Below are positions 1 to 12,400 of a stretch of DNA of 64,000 nt, piece by piece. Within the stretch, counting starts at the first letter, position 1; every line of letters begins with the position of its first letter. Position numbers and translations under genes: made by a program. Source of the DNA: Favolaschia claudopus. Its lineage: Eukaryota > Basidiomycota > Agaricomycetes > Agaricales > Mycenaceae. The stretch covers positions 3,906,001-3,970,000 of the forward strand of contig JAWWNJ010000001.1 in assembly GCA_037176885.1 (NCBI GenBank), given 5' to 3'. The notes beneath the pieces were generated by a model. That model had not been told where the DNA came from, ran no database searches, and saw nothing but the letters and a program-made list of their open reading frames with translations.

Positions 1-519
1 CGCGTTAACCTGCTCGTCTCGGCTGCGGAGGCGCGAAATGGGAAACGGCGTCTCCCGCGGCGGCGGCTCAGTGGTGGCGCACCTAATGAGCGCACGGCTT
101 TGTTGGGGGAACCGCCGCCGCCTGGATATAACCCGGAGTCTGACTCAGATGTGGAGTACTACTCGGACGAGGACTCGCCTGTGGATGGAGAGGCGCTGCT
201 GTCTCACCAGATTGACCTAGTGTTTGGAAAGTGGCCGGCAAGGTTGCTGAATCGTCAGGTACATATACCGATTCCTCTCATTCCATTTTGCGTGCCTGAT
301 TGTGGTGTTGCAGTGGTGGTGGTGGCAGTTGCAACCGATAATCTGCTGCAGTTGCTTGGACGAACCTGATACCAGTTATTAACTTATTTTATTCAGGTCT
401 ATCTTGGTGTTGTACGTCTATTGGGCGGGTTTCGCGTTAACAAAAGTTGTACTATCATTTTCAGCGCTCTAACTGATCTAAGGGTGTATTCACGTTTTAC
501 TATACTTTTGGCGGCATGA
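1..519 (+). CDS. 3' end of an unidentified gene (partial)
   Basis: I do not recognise this gene. An open frame enters from the left edge in frame 1 and is rich in Arg, Ser, Pro and acidic residues. It contains an ERTALLGEP stretch (an acidic/dileucine-like sorting signal is possible) and a [11 protein letters not shown] acidic patch. A plausible intron runs from 259 (GTACAT) to 396 (TTCAG), and the frame then stays open to a TGA at 517-519. The last exon overlaps the 3' end of the convergent chorismate synthase gene by about 20 bases. The splice choice and stop are inferred from frame continuity only, so the end could be wrong. The 5' part lies outside the window. Confidence 0.3.
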
Positions 520-1945
520 CCATGGTAGCAGGTAACGTCGTTATCGGAGGAAGGAGGCTGGCGGCAGCCTGACGCGACTTCTGGATGAGGAGTAAATCCA
601 TCACCACCATACTCGCCATCGCCTCGACGATGGGAATCGCCCGGGGTACGACGCAAGGATCATGTCGTCCTCGCGCTGCAAGCGACCCTGGTGTCCCATC
701 GTACTGCGCCGTGGCCTGCGCCTGAGAAATCGTAGCCGGAGGCTTGAACCCAACGCGGAAATACACGTCCTCGCGATTCGTAATGCCGCCTTGGACACCA
801 CCGCTCCAGTTCGTTTCCGTCCCAAGCGAGCCGTCCGCCCGTCGGACAAAGGCGTCGTTATGCTTGCTCCCGGGGACTTCTGCTCCGCGGAAGCCAGAAC
901 CGATCTCGAAGCCCTTGGTGGCAGGGATCGAGAGCATCGCGTGCGCGAGCTTGGCTTCGAATTTGTCGAAGACAGGTTCGCCTAGACCTGAGGGAAGGTT
1001 GCGGATGACGCAGGTCACTGTCCCGCCGATTGAATCGAGCGCTTCCTTGGCGCGGACGATGCGCTACGGATGACACAATTGAAGAAGGAACCGAATAAGT
1101 TTTGGGAGAACCTACCTTCTTCATCCGTTCTGCGGTTTCGAAATGCGGGCAGCGCGTGGGGTGCTTGTCGACCTCCTCGCGAGATATAGATGCTAACAAC
1201 TTGCGGAACTCGTCAGAAAGTGGTTCCACAGCATCATCGTTCTCGTCGTCTTCAGACGAGGAAACGGCGGCCACAGGAATGTGGATCTTGCCCACACTCG
1301 AGACGAACGCTATGATCTCGATACCATGAGCCAGCTTGAGATACCTTTCTGCGATCGCGCCGGCAGCAACGCGTGCTAAAGAATAACAACAATTACATCT
1401 GCTGCGTTCAGAGATGAGATAAAACGGACCAGCAGTTTCACGCGCACTGCTGCGCCCCCCACCGCTGCTTGCTTTCACGCCGTATTTCTCGAGATACGTG
1501 AAGTCGGCGTGACTGGGGCGGGGGTACAAATCTGTCTCGGAGTAGTCGTGCGGCCGCTGATCCTCATTGCGGATGAGGAGCCCGATAGGCGTGCCCAGCG
1601 TCACACCGTGCTCCAGCCCAGATTGTAACAGAACTGCGTCTTTCTCGTTTCGCTGCACAAATCAAACAGAAATTCGTCAACAGACGAGTTCGGAGTGGAA
1701 TATTAGGAAATCGGACGCACTGGAGTCGTCAGATCGCTTTGCCCGGGTCTCCTGCGGTTCAACTGAACCTGTATATCGGCTGGCGACAATTGGAGCCCCT
1801 ATTTGAATCGAAATTTCTCAGATCAAGTTCTCGAGAACGAGTTTTGCTTGCATACAGGAGGACATCCGTCGATTATAGCGCCGATAGACGCGCAGTGACT
1901 CTCACCGAACGTGGTGACGCGGAAGGCGGTTCCAAAGGTAGACAT
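500..1945 (-). CDS. ARO2: Chorismate synthase
   Basis: Converts 5-enolpyruvylshikimate-3-phosphate to chorismate, the last common step of aromatic amino acid synthesis; in fungi the enzyme is cytosolic and carries its own flavin reductase. The start at 1945 gives an N-terminus with the family motif [11 protein letters not shown], followed by GCPP, RRRPGQS and the downstream [26 protein letters not shown] and [10 protein letters not shown] blocks. Introns inferred by eye: 1799-1855 (57 nt), a second that joins ...DLTTP to RNEKDA, a third that joins RETA to ARVAAG, and a fourth at 1064-1115. The C-terminal tail after the conserved VVMDLLL is about 30 residues longer than I would expect and Pro-rich. 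The 3' end overlaps the convergent gene at the left edge. Confidence 0.96.
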
Positions 1946-4213
1946 TTAGCGCGATGTAGATGGGATTGCAGAAGATATCGAGTTTTTGTTGGCGATTCCA
2001 AGATTTAGCACCACTTGACAGCAAAATGGTGCTTGTTGGTAGAAAGCAAGAGGGGACTGGTACTGATCAGGAGGACAGAGTCGCAGTATAACAGGGACGT
2101 GGTTTACACAAACCCGCTGGCGGGTTGGGATGTGGATAGCGCTTTTGTCACGGCCGAGAAAGGCGCGTCGGTGGGGCCGATATATCCGACGCCGAAAGTG
2201 GAGCCGAAAAGCCGCTTGAAGTTGAACCTGGTCTCACTCGGACTGCCAACTCGCAGTCTTGCTACAGTAGTCTCAGACACAGGCTGCCGCATTGGACAAA
2301 GTCTTAGGGCTCTCTTGGAACTGAAACCCTGTCAAACCTGGATTATATCTTCTGTCTAAGACGTCTTCGTTCCGCTAGTACTAGTGCTGCTTCCGCAAAC
2401 GAGGTCAGCTATTGTACCTTATTGTACACTCTAGTGCTCTTCTGAATCGGACCCACCTCGAGTCTCCGCAAGAGTCTCCGATACCAAATACGTCCTTTCA
2501 ACTGGGTTACTTCGAAAACGCGAAAACCTCATGTTGGACGTCGCTCGTGTCTTTGGTTGCTTACATGCTGCTGCTGCAGCTACCCGCGGACCGATCTCGC
2601 GAAATACTATTACCACAGCATCTCCTGGCACCTGCAATCTCGTTGCTCGTACTTACAAGCGATCGCAAGTAACCGCACAATGAGGCGCAGCTGCTCGACT
2701 CCAGTTAATCGGCCCGCGTCGTCAAGCGGGAAATGAAGCCCTCCTCAACCTCCCAACGCCAACCTCCGTCTTCTGGGAAACATGGACTACTTATCTTCAT
2801 CTCGCGTCGACGGCTCATGAGTCATCTACGGGGTCGATATCGTCGTCGTGTTGCTAGGTCTTCTCGGCGACGAGTCTAGACTCTCGAATTGTTCAACAGT
2901 TTCTTTTGTGATGCGGCCAAGATGCGGCGGTCTCCTGATCCCGCCCTTGCTGCTGACCCTGACATGTCTGCAACGAGCTCCTTATTTGCTCAGCTGGGTT
3001 CCGTCCACCCTGAGATCTACGCAAATTTTCTTCCTTCCGAACCCCTTGAGTTACCCGGATCGCTCGACTAAAATGCCAAAACCAACGCGGATCATCGTCA
3101 TCTTCATTTCTGGCTCTGATTCTGGTTCCTGAACCTTTCGCGTGGCTAGCAAGCAATACAGTGTTGGCCTGCCGGTGGATAGTCGGTGAATCGAAATTCT
3201 CGAAGCCATTCGCGTGTTGGAATTGAATAAATCCCTCGGATTGACAGGAACATGTTATTGTTGAGGGAGGAATATCGTTATGTTATTAGGATGCGCCGCG
3301 GCGTCGACTTTTTTCTGGTGTATGCCCTGGCAAGTGGGCGTGTCGTACGTCTCTCAAGTTCAAAAGGTTTCGCTAACGCGGTCTAACTTCTCAGACTCAA
3401 ACCTGACTAGTTTCAGCGCAGCGTTGTTATTCAGCGGAAGACCGGCAACACCAGGTAAGATTTTACATTTTGTTGACCGTATTCTAAAATTATTCCCGAC
3501 CAAGGGGGATGGCCGGCAACTCACCCAAAAATTCTTTGGCATGCGACGGTCTTGGCGGCCTATGTTAGTCCTATGTTCACGGAAGAACGGTGTGTGGGAG
3601 GAATCAGTGTGTACATAGGTGGTTGGACAAGAATCTAATGCGCGAAAGTTGAAACAGCGTCTAGTTTAACTTGAGACGGACCCGCGACATTTCAACAGCC
3701 ACCAGGGACGAACAGATAGATGTGTACGGATGTTTTCAGTCTTACGGGCGTTGGACAATGGAGGCGGGGACTAGGCGGGGGCGCCGTCAGTTTTGGGGAA
3801 CTTGGGCAGTCTAACGGTTGATTTGCTGTTTTGACCAACATCTTCCCGTTACAAACGTGGGGTTGAGCTTCAGAACATATGCATAGACTTGTGTTCCTGT
3901 CAGAGATGGATAGATGGCTGGATATGGGACGGCCCGGTCTCGTAAAACATCTTTCCCTCTCCCAGTCGTTTGCCTCGTTGCATGCTGCGGTTTCGATAGC
4001 GCGATTTTTGCCAGGCCTCCCCGGAAAAGAATCGGTATTTGATCGAAGTATAGAAGCGGGTCACTGTAAGCGAAGGAAGCGAGGCGAGGGAGGGCGAGGG
4101 GAGACAACAAAAAATCCCTCGCCCAGAGCAACGGCACGCCGTCTAATCTCAACCCAAATGGGGAAGGCTTCGTCACCTTCCTAATTTGGAAGTAAATCCC
4201 TCTCTTGCTCTGA
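1946..4213. other. Gene-poor interval between ARO2 and the SAP30-like gene
   Basis: I see no gene I can defend. Small open frames exist on the plus strand (for example 2015-2359 and 2889-3071), but they lack recognisable motifs and convincing splice partners. The first 150 bases upstream of 1945 must hold the ARO2 promoter, and the last few hundred before 4214 the promoter of the next gene. One or two small unrecognised genes could be hidden here. Confidence 0.35.
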
Positions 4214-4967
4214 ATGTCAGCATCGACGACGACCGGTTCGCGTTCGCGCCCACAGGCACGGAAGAAAGTTAACGACGACGCGGCGTACTTCGGGCCGCCT
4301 TCGGCTAATGCAGGGGCGAAGAGGCATGCTGTGGATAAGGTGGATGGGGAGCCGCGTATGAAGAGGAAACGCGTCGATGCAGCGTTGGCTGTTATTCCTG
4401 CTGCACGAACTCGGGAGGCGGACAGCGAGGGGAGGGTGTCTTTGGTGAGTGGTCCAAGTCTCCGTAGTGTAGAAGACGTCTAATTCCTGGGTATAGGTCG
4501 ACTTCATTAAAATGCCCACTCCGGGTATGATTCGATATGTTTTCCGTGAATACAGGGGACTAACTGAGGATACAGTGCTTTACCGCTACCTAACGCAATT
4601 CGACCTTGTTCCGCCTGTGTATCCGTCACCACTCCAGGCAGACGACCCGCCTCCACCCTATGCACTTGAACATGCGACAACGCGACAAGAGTCAAGAGCA
4701 CCGAGTCCTCCGACGACAACACCGGCGAACCGTCCGCGTCGAGAATCCAAGGAAATCAGCAACCGGAGACGGAGTACACGGCTTGTTGAGGAGGAACCAA
4801 CACGGCCGCCGGTACTCGCTGATTTGGAGGAGTTGCATGGGGTGTTGGCAGGGATCGCAGAACGGCATTTTCGAGAACTTGCGTCGATCAACGGACGGGA
4901 AGAGGTAGATACGCTTGCGTCGTTTATGTGTGCTGTCGAGAAGGCCAAAGGGGGCAAGAATAAATAA
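4214..4967 (+). CDS. SAP30-like (Sin3-binding) nuclear protein
   Basis: Probably a subunit of the Sin3/Rpd3 histone deacetylase complex. Exon 1 is 4214-4444 and encodes a basic, nuclear-type N-terminus (RMKRKRVD). After an intron at 4445-4496 comes a 28 nt exon. I infer a second intron at 4525-4575: GTATGA donor, ACTAAC branch point, TACAG acceptor. Although the frame is open through it, splicing joins KMPTP to VLYRYLTQFDL. The resulting L-x-R-Y-x3-F-x-L pattern followed by PPVYPSPL resembles the Sin3-binding region of fungal SAP30-like proteins. The C-terminal half has a Pro-rich linker, a basic RRRSTR patch and a helical end (ADLEELHGVLAGIAERHF). The family assignment rests on this short motif, so it is tentative; the gene itself looks sound. 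Confidence 0.55.
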
Positions 4968-5316
4968 ATTGGTTTGAACAACGGAAGAAAGGTGCCGCCT
5001 GTAGATGACGATGATTGGACGGCCACTTGGCATCCTGATTGGCTGGCTGACAGCACGGGGTCACCGTGACAACTGTTCTGATCAACGATAAAAGGGCTCA
5101 CCTGTCCAAAGGTGACTTTAGTTCTGCTCACCTCCCACCCCTCGTCTTTGTTCTTTTTTTCGCAGCCGTGCTGCTAGGTTTCCTGTATGTTCCCTTTGCT
5201 TCGAGTTTATTCGTCTCTAATCCCCTCCGAGTCAGCTCTATACGGCGCTTTACACGGCCAATCCGACCACATTCCTTCTTCATAGATTTCCGTGAAATCC
5301 ACGTTTTACATTCAAT

Positions 5317-6876
5317 ATGAAGTTCGCATCCTCTTTCTCTGCGCTTCTTGTGGTTCTCCCTTTCATCGTCAACGTTGCGGGTCTCGCTGTACCTTCGGAG
5401 GATGGTTTGATTGCTCGTCAGAACAGGGTATTTGTTGCTTTTTCCCCCGGTATATCTTTGTGCTTCATCTCTCGTCAGGGTCAACAGCAGAAGAACGCTG
5501 CTGCAGCCCAGAAAGCTGCTCAAGCCAAGGCCGCTCAGGCTAATGCTGCCAAAGCTGCTCAAGCCAAGGCTGCTCAGGGTCAGGCCGCTCAGGCCGCTGC
5601 GGCTAAAGCTGCCCAGGGTAACAAGGGCGCTGCCGCCAACAACGGTCAGGCCGGCAAGGGCGCCGCTGCGGCCCCTCCCCCTCCTGCTGCTGCGACTGCC
5701 AGCAATCCCCAGGCTTTGCAGGCCTCCACCACCGTCGACAAGTCGGTCATTCAGAACACTGACAACGGTATTTGTTCTTTGAGTTGCAGAGGAGTGCGGC
5801 GTATTGACAGATCACTCAAGGCCAAAACCCTCCTGTCGCCGGCCAGAGTGCGGCTGATCTTTCCCCGAACAACTTTGCCAACCTCTGTGCTCTTGGTCTC
5901 CCCAAGGTCCCCCTCACGAACGGTCTCCAAGTCACGACTGGCTCCTGCAACCCGATTCCCATTGGTAACATCCCCTCCGTCGACCGCATGCCCTCGTCCA
6001 AGTTCCGTACGTTCTTCGCTTTCCCTTCTCAAAAGACGACTTGTTGATATGTTACTTCCGCAGAGTTCCCCAAGAACCTCGACACTATCCCCGCTAACCA
6101 GGACTTCGACATCATCCTTGCCACCAAGAACATTCAGCTCGGCACGTTCACCAACGCGCAGAAGACTTACTTCGCCAACCCCCAGAAGCTGAACGGCCAG
6201 GGTCAGATCATCGGACACACCCACATCGTCATGGAGCCCATCGACTCGTTGACCTCTGTCGCGCTCACCGACCCGAAGAAATTCTTTTTCTTCAAGGGTA
6301 TCAACGAAGCTCAGGACGGCCAGGGTAACGTCAAGGCTACCGTCACTGGTGGTGCCCCCGCTGGTGTCTACCGCATGTGCACGATCGTTTCGTCAGCTAC
6401 TCATCAGCCTGCTATCGTCCCCGTCGCTCAGCACGGTTCGCTCGATGACTGCGTCTACGTGAGTTTTTATCTCGTTCCTGAAGGAACCTGTCGCTCATTT
6501 TACATTCACATGTAGTTCACTGCTACCGCCGGTGGTGCTGCTGCTGGAGGTGCTGCTGGAGGCGCCGCAGCTGGAGGTGCTGCTGCCGGAGGTGCCGCCG
6601 CCAACGCCGGTAAAGGCAAAGGCAAGGGTCAGGCAGCAGGCAAAGGCAAGGCCGCGAACAACGGCCAGGCTGCCGCCGCTGGTCAACAGGCTGCTCAACC
6701 CGCCACTGCCGCTCCCGCTCCCGCTGCTCCCGCCCCTGCCGCCGCCAACGCCGGCAAGGGTAAGGGCAAGGGTAAGGCCGGCAAGGGTGGTAAGGGCAAA
6801 CGGGTGCGTTTCCTTGCGTCTTCATACTCACATGTCGCTGACCTGTTTTTCGTCTTTCTAGGCACGTCAACTATGA
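5317..6876 (+). CDS. Secreted Ala/Lys/Gly-rich protein of the basidiomycete 's17-like' family
   Basis: Extracellular protein of unknown function, in a basidiomycete family often misnamed 'ribosomal protein s17'; it has nothing to do with ribosomes. Residues 1-22 are a clear signal peptide, followed by an IARQ processing-type site. Next is a low-complexity Ala/Gln/Lys block (AAQAKAAQAN type), then the conserved globular core with NNFANLC, TNGLQVTTGSCNPIPIG, DRMPSSKFQFPKN, GQIIGHTHIV and PAGVYRMCTIVSSATHQPAIVPVAQHG, then a second Gly/Ala and Lys/Gly-rich tail. I place five introns: 5428-5478, 5768-5820, 6007-6063, 6459-6516 and 6804-6861; the last exon encodes only ARQL and stop. The core is about the family's usual size; the two repetitive flanks are unusually long. 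Confidence 0.85.
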
Positions 6877-9451
6877 GCGAGGACTCGTTCAGACCGCAAC
6901 GATAAGATATGATATGATGGTCCGCTCTTAGAAATCATACTTGCATTGCGTTTCTTCTTTTCCTCAGCTTAGTATCAAGTATTAATACCAGTTGATGCCC
7001 CTCGCCTCACACCTTGCCATACCCTCCTCCCCTACTGCCTCTGCCTCGTTCTCCGAACTCACATCGCATCGCATTGCATTCTTCATATTGTTTTTCTACT
7101 CATGCTGTCGTGACTGTGTACATTATAACAGGGAGCTGAACTCCTGGCAAGACGTAAGACGGGGGGTCGTAGAGGATGAATTCAATTTTCTTTTCTCTCT
7201 CTCGGACATCGATCTTGGTCAAGTTGTTCGGCCGTGAAGTGCTTGAAGTGCTAGTAGCGGGGGAATGAGATCGCAACGAATGATTCAATGAAGATCCGGG
7301 ATATTGGTTTGGCAGAGAAAGATCGGAGAGGCTTTGGATGGTAACGGCCGTGATTTTTGGCTCTTGTTCCGAACTTCAAGTTGTCGACGAAACCACGATT
7401 GTGGAGCGGTCGTGATAGGAAGTCTCGACACGAAGCGAGAGACAAAAATTGCCCAGAGATTTGTTCGTTGCCGCCGCGTGTGGGGGAGAACAAACGTAGG
7501 ATTCGGAATCGGCACGAATGTGCGGGCTGTTTTTGCCGTAGGTTGACGAAAGAAAACATGTTCCGATCCGTGGGTGTTGAAGAGGAGGACGGAACAAAGT
7601 CGGACTGGCCCGTTGCGATGATTCACATCGTAATTACACTGCAGGAATAACGGAAGACCCAGAAGATTTCGGTGCGGGATACCGAGCTTTACAACGCTTA
7701 TGGCCTTCGAAGACGCGACGAGACGCCGCGGCGTACGTATACCGTTATATTTTTTGTCGCTCAACAAGCGTCTATCAAAAAACAATGGTTGCGACGACAA
7801 ACGACAAGTTCAAGCGATTGCCTGGCTGCGCACCTGAACTGAGACTAAGTCAGCGCACCATGAACTCTTCGGCTGTTCCTTGAATCGCGACGCCACGAAC
7901 CACCATCCATCTATCGCGGCAACAGCGGGTTCGAACGAACCGCCTTGTGTTCGGGACGAAAATAAAAGCTGGAGTAGTGGTAACCAGAACGCCAAGAAGC
8001 CTTGTGATGGAGGCAGGTCCAGGATGGTGTATCTTGATTTTTGCGCGAGGCTGTCTCTCTCGGGAGTGGTTAGTGAACGCGATGCTTGAGGGCAGGGAAC
8101 AAGGAAATGGATGGGGTTGAGGTATGCAGAAGGGAAGGAGCTGATGTGTTCAGGCGATATCGCACAGAGAGCTGATTTTACACTTCGTTTGAAAGTTTCG
8201 AGCCGAGAGGATTATCGCCCAGTTTAGTAGCACGCCAAGTAGCCGACAAGTTCAGGTCTGCAACCCAGCGATCACTGTTGGCAGTCTGAGAAATGGGTGA
8301 CAGTGGTTCAAGAGCCGGCATGCAGCTACGGACGACTCTGTATGGCGGGATCCCCCGGGGAGATGGTCAACAAGCCGCAGCCATGTACGATAACCGTTGA
8401 GTGACGGAAAGATGTGGTCCAAAAATATGCTGCGCATATTTGGCCAGGGGGTTGGCTGGAGGTGAACCAGACAAAAGCTACGAAAGCATGAGATCTAGTA
8501 GAACGGTAATTTGAAGATTGATTGTGTCGTTCAAAGTGTCTTTTGAAGATATGTATGGCGATGACACTGCCGAAGCGGTGGATCTAAGGACCAGACAAGA
8601 ACGCCGAATATACTTAGCTGATTCATCCACAGCGAGAGTTAGATGGAGCCCAGTCGTAATTGGACGCTTTCTTCGATTTTAATGACTCCAAGACGCGGGG
8701 CACATTAATTGTAGAGGGGATGGGCAGCTCCAAAGGTGACTGAGATTGCAGGATGGAATATTATACAGTCAAAAATTAGTGCTTGCATTGACCGACCAGC
8801 GGGCCAAGGCAGCACCGAAGGCAAGGGCCCCGTGGGGTCCAAGCGACTAGTTGTTAGTTCCTTGCGGCATCTGTACGAGCCATGATTGTTTATTGAAATA
8901 GAACAGTAAACTCTTTGGTCTCTTGAATAATTCCCAATTGGTTGAGACTACACCGAGCAATCCCAGCCAGGCCAGAGTAATTTGTAGATAGGAAAAGACT
9001 GCCGTATCATCGAGAAAGTCTGACATCCAGGGTAGACCGGAGCGAACATGATAATCGAACTCATTCAAGCCCAGTTTTAGCTCCTGTTGAACAGGTCAAA
9101 GGTTGGGTTGGGTGTGAGTTGACTATAATCGCGCAGCGTAGACTGGCCAAGATTGCTGCGGAGGTTGACGTCGACGGCGTCGCGCGACGTAGAGGCTAGA
9201 GCCAAAGCAGGGGGCAGTGATGGCTTGGTTGTGCTTCATGACTACGAAAGTCACCGACGCATCAAAATACTGAGGCTCATCGGCTTGCATAGGTTCCTCT
9301 TCTTTACTCCTCCCCTCATCGTCCCCTTCGTTCCCGCTGCGGTCTTCTCTCCATTCCGCAGGTCTGTCCCGCTCTTGGGCTCTTGGGAGTCTTGTGCCCA
9401 TAAATCAATTATTCTGATGCCAAGTTGCTCGCAGGCGGCTTTCTCTCTTTT
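6877..9451. other. 2.5 kb gene-poor interval, possible minus-strand remnant near 8850-9100
   Basis: No confident gene. Around 8847-9068 on the minus strand there is an open frame with coding-like composition (it contains SYLQITLAWLGLLGVVSTN, a possible membrane helix), preceded by an acceptor-like AACAG at about 9090. Minus-strand frames from 9120 to 9460 could be upstream exons, but they show no recognisable domain and would overlap the start of the ADAM gene. It may be a decayed gene. The ~570 bases after 6877 hold the 3' UTR of the s17-like gene. Confidence 0.25.
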
Positions 9452-12400
9452 ATGCATTTCCACCTCAGCTTTTTGGCGCTGGTCGTTACTTTTCTACTCC
9501 AATGGATAGACCCAGTGGCCGGTGAGCAACGCACGAACCTTCCAAAAATTGCCGATCTTGACGAGGTTCGCGGGAAGTAGCTCATAGTGTGTCTCCGCCT
9601 CCGCTGAAACGCCTCGCCAATCCGTCGACTCTCGCCCTCGAGATTCTGCCTCGCCGACAGTCCTCTTCATCTGCAGTTCCGTCGCCGTTGAGCAAACGGG
9701 AGCCATTCCTTCCCCGTTCAACGACCCTCCGATACGACGATACGTTCCGCCTCAAGATTGCAGCCTTTGACGAGATTTTCCACTTGCATCTGCGTCCCAA
9801 CGACCACCTTATTCACCCCGCAGCACGGATAAATTACTACGCTACCAGACCCGATGGGACGACCTATATTGCTAGCACAAAGCCACTGCTTCGTGAGACG
9901 GTCAAAGCATATTGGGGAGAGGTTATCGACGGGGACCATTCCCTGACGCGTATGCGTGAAGATGCTGCTGGTGTTATACCGACTCCTCATCCTGCAGAAC
10001 TCGGTTGGGCAAGGATCATGGTTTCACCATCAAGGTGACATTGACCAGCACCTCGCGCCTGTTTTTGAGGGCGCTTTCACTGCCAAGGGTGTCGTCTACC
10101 ATGTCACGACCAAGGAAAATTATGAGCGCCATAGGCGCCCATTGGACGCAGACGTTTCGGAGGCGGTGGATATAATGGACTCTGAGTTGGTCATCTGGCG
10201 CGAAGACGATATGATGTCCCCCGAGGAAGAGCACTTAGCGTTAACGGGCCAGGAATTAACGATTCCACCACCTTCGCCCCCAAACCTGCGGTCATGACCG
10301 GATGACGTTCAACACGGATCCCTCACAAAATCCCATTCTCCAGAAACCGGCGACTACTCCGTGGCTGGAAAAATCCCCTGAACATGTTCGGCAACTATTC
10401 CAAGCGAGATGGTGATGTTGTTGGTACTCAAATGGGCAGCAAGTACGTTTTTTTCCCGTCATGCTTCCATGATGCTGAATATCTTTGTGTTACGCAGTTT
10501 CGTTAACAATATTGGAGATAACACTGGATGCCCGACCACTCAGAAAGTGGTGAGTTCCGATCTTTTCCTTTGGCATTTGAAATATCAACGAATCTTGAAG
10601 CTCTATATGGGTGTTGCCGCCGACTGCGTCTACGTCCAGAAATACGGCTCCCACTCGAATGCCACAAGCCAGATTCTGACAACCTGGAATTCAGCTAGTT
10701 CATTATACAAATCCACCTTCAATGTTAGCCTCGGTATAGTTGAGCTACAAATTCAGAGCGATGTGTACGGCGACCTTGTTTCTGTGGCACATTCTAGTGA
10801 TGCTGAAATGAATATGCATTTAGATGCCCAAACCCCGTCAACACCTCGATGCCGTGGAACGTCGACTGCAGCGACGTAGTTCTCAACGACCGGTTGTCTT
10901 TGTTCTCTCAATGGCGCGGAGCGAAAGGATCCGATGGCGTCGGCTTGTGGCATCTCATGAGCGGTTGCCCCACTGGTTCGGAAGTCGGCATCGCGTGGCT
11001 TGCAACATTGTATGTCGTCGACTTCCATTCTGTTCTGCTTTTCGCCTCATCTGGGTTCATTGTTTTCTGATCGAGTTGTTTCTCCGCAGATGCCAACAAT
11101 CTGCGTCGGGCAGCGCGCCTTCTGTTGTATCGGGCACGGCTGTTTCTACTGCAGGGTTAACGGAATGGCAAGTCGTTGCCCATGAGATTGGACATAATTT
11201 TGGTGCGATTGTATGTTGCTTCTCTTATCGAATTTACGTTCGACGCAATTGACGATGTTCTTTGTTTAGCACGACGTAAGCGATCTATCTTTTGATATTG
11301 CGCTCGCGTATGTAAACTGACTGGATTGTAGTGTGCTGACGGCTGCAACTCGACGAGTTCATGTTGTCCATTAACAGCCAGTTCGTGCAATGCGAATGCC
11401 AAGTTTATCATGAGCCCCGTAGCACAAAAGGGGGAGAAATTTTTTTCGCCGTGTAGTCTTGGCAATATCTGTTCGCGACTTCTTCTGTCTAATGCTTCTG
11501 TATCTCATTATCTACCCCTCTAGGTTCGCTCATGACCGGCGTCTCCCGAACCAACACGACATGTCTGCAAGATCCAAGCAACAACGTCGATACGTTCTCT
11601 TTGCAGATGTGCGGCAACGGAATTGTTGAGCAAGGCGAGGAATGCGATCCCGGCGAGGATGTCGATTCGCCCTGTTGCGATTCTAAGACGTGCAAGTTCA
11701 AACCGGGAGCATTGTGTGATCCGGAGAGCAGCCCGTGTTGTACGCAGCAATGTGGGTTTGCGCCGTCGACACAGGTGTGTAGGCCGGCGAAGGATGCGAA
11801 GTGCGATATACCCGAGAAATGTACGGGCAATTCGTCGACGTGTCCGACTGATGAAATGGCACCCAATGGTGCGTTATCGAAATTACAGGCGTGTGCGGAG
11901 CTCTCATCATTGTTCATTCTAGGGCAGAGCTGTGGCGGCAATGGGCTTGCGTGTGCGAGTGGGATGTGTACATCCGTTGGTCGTATGTCCTTGTACTCGT
12001 TAACGATGACTACAGACTGAATTTTCGTTTTACAGTACAATGCCAGCAACTGGGATCGTCCATGAACCTTTCGAAACCTTGCCCGAATCCGGGCAACACG
12101 TGTCAAGTCTCTTGCCAAGATCCGACGAAGGCAAATCAGTGTATCCTTCTGACTGCCCTCTTAGTCGATGGGTCGCCGTGTGGTGAGTATCTTGGGCTAC
12201 ATTATTCATACCCCTTGCTGACGTACAGCAGGCTACGGTGGTGTGTGTGCCTCTGGAAGGTGTCAGTCGAATGGGCTGTTTAGCACTGCAAAGGTACATA
12301 ACATCATCTTTCGTTCATTAACGGCTTGCTGTCGTCTTGTCCTATTCGCTCATACTCCACTCTACTTCGTGATTCCCAATCTAGGCTTGGTTCACTCAGA

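Noticed and set aside
4512..4967. Single unspliced ORF as the second half of the SAP30-like gene
   Set aside because: It reads through a 51 nt stretch with perfect donor, branch point and acceptor; removing it gives the better motif.
7920..7945. Imperfect inverted repeat GCGGGTTCGAACGAACCGC
   Set aside because: Short, isolated and in a gene-poor gap; no transposon or operator context.
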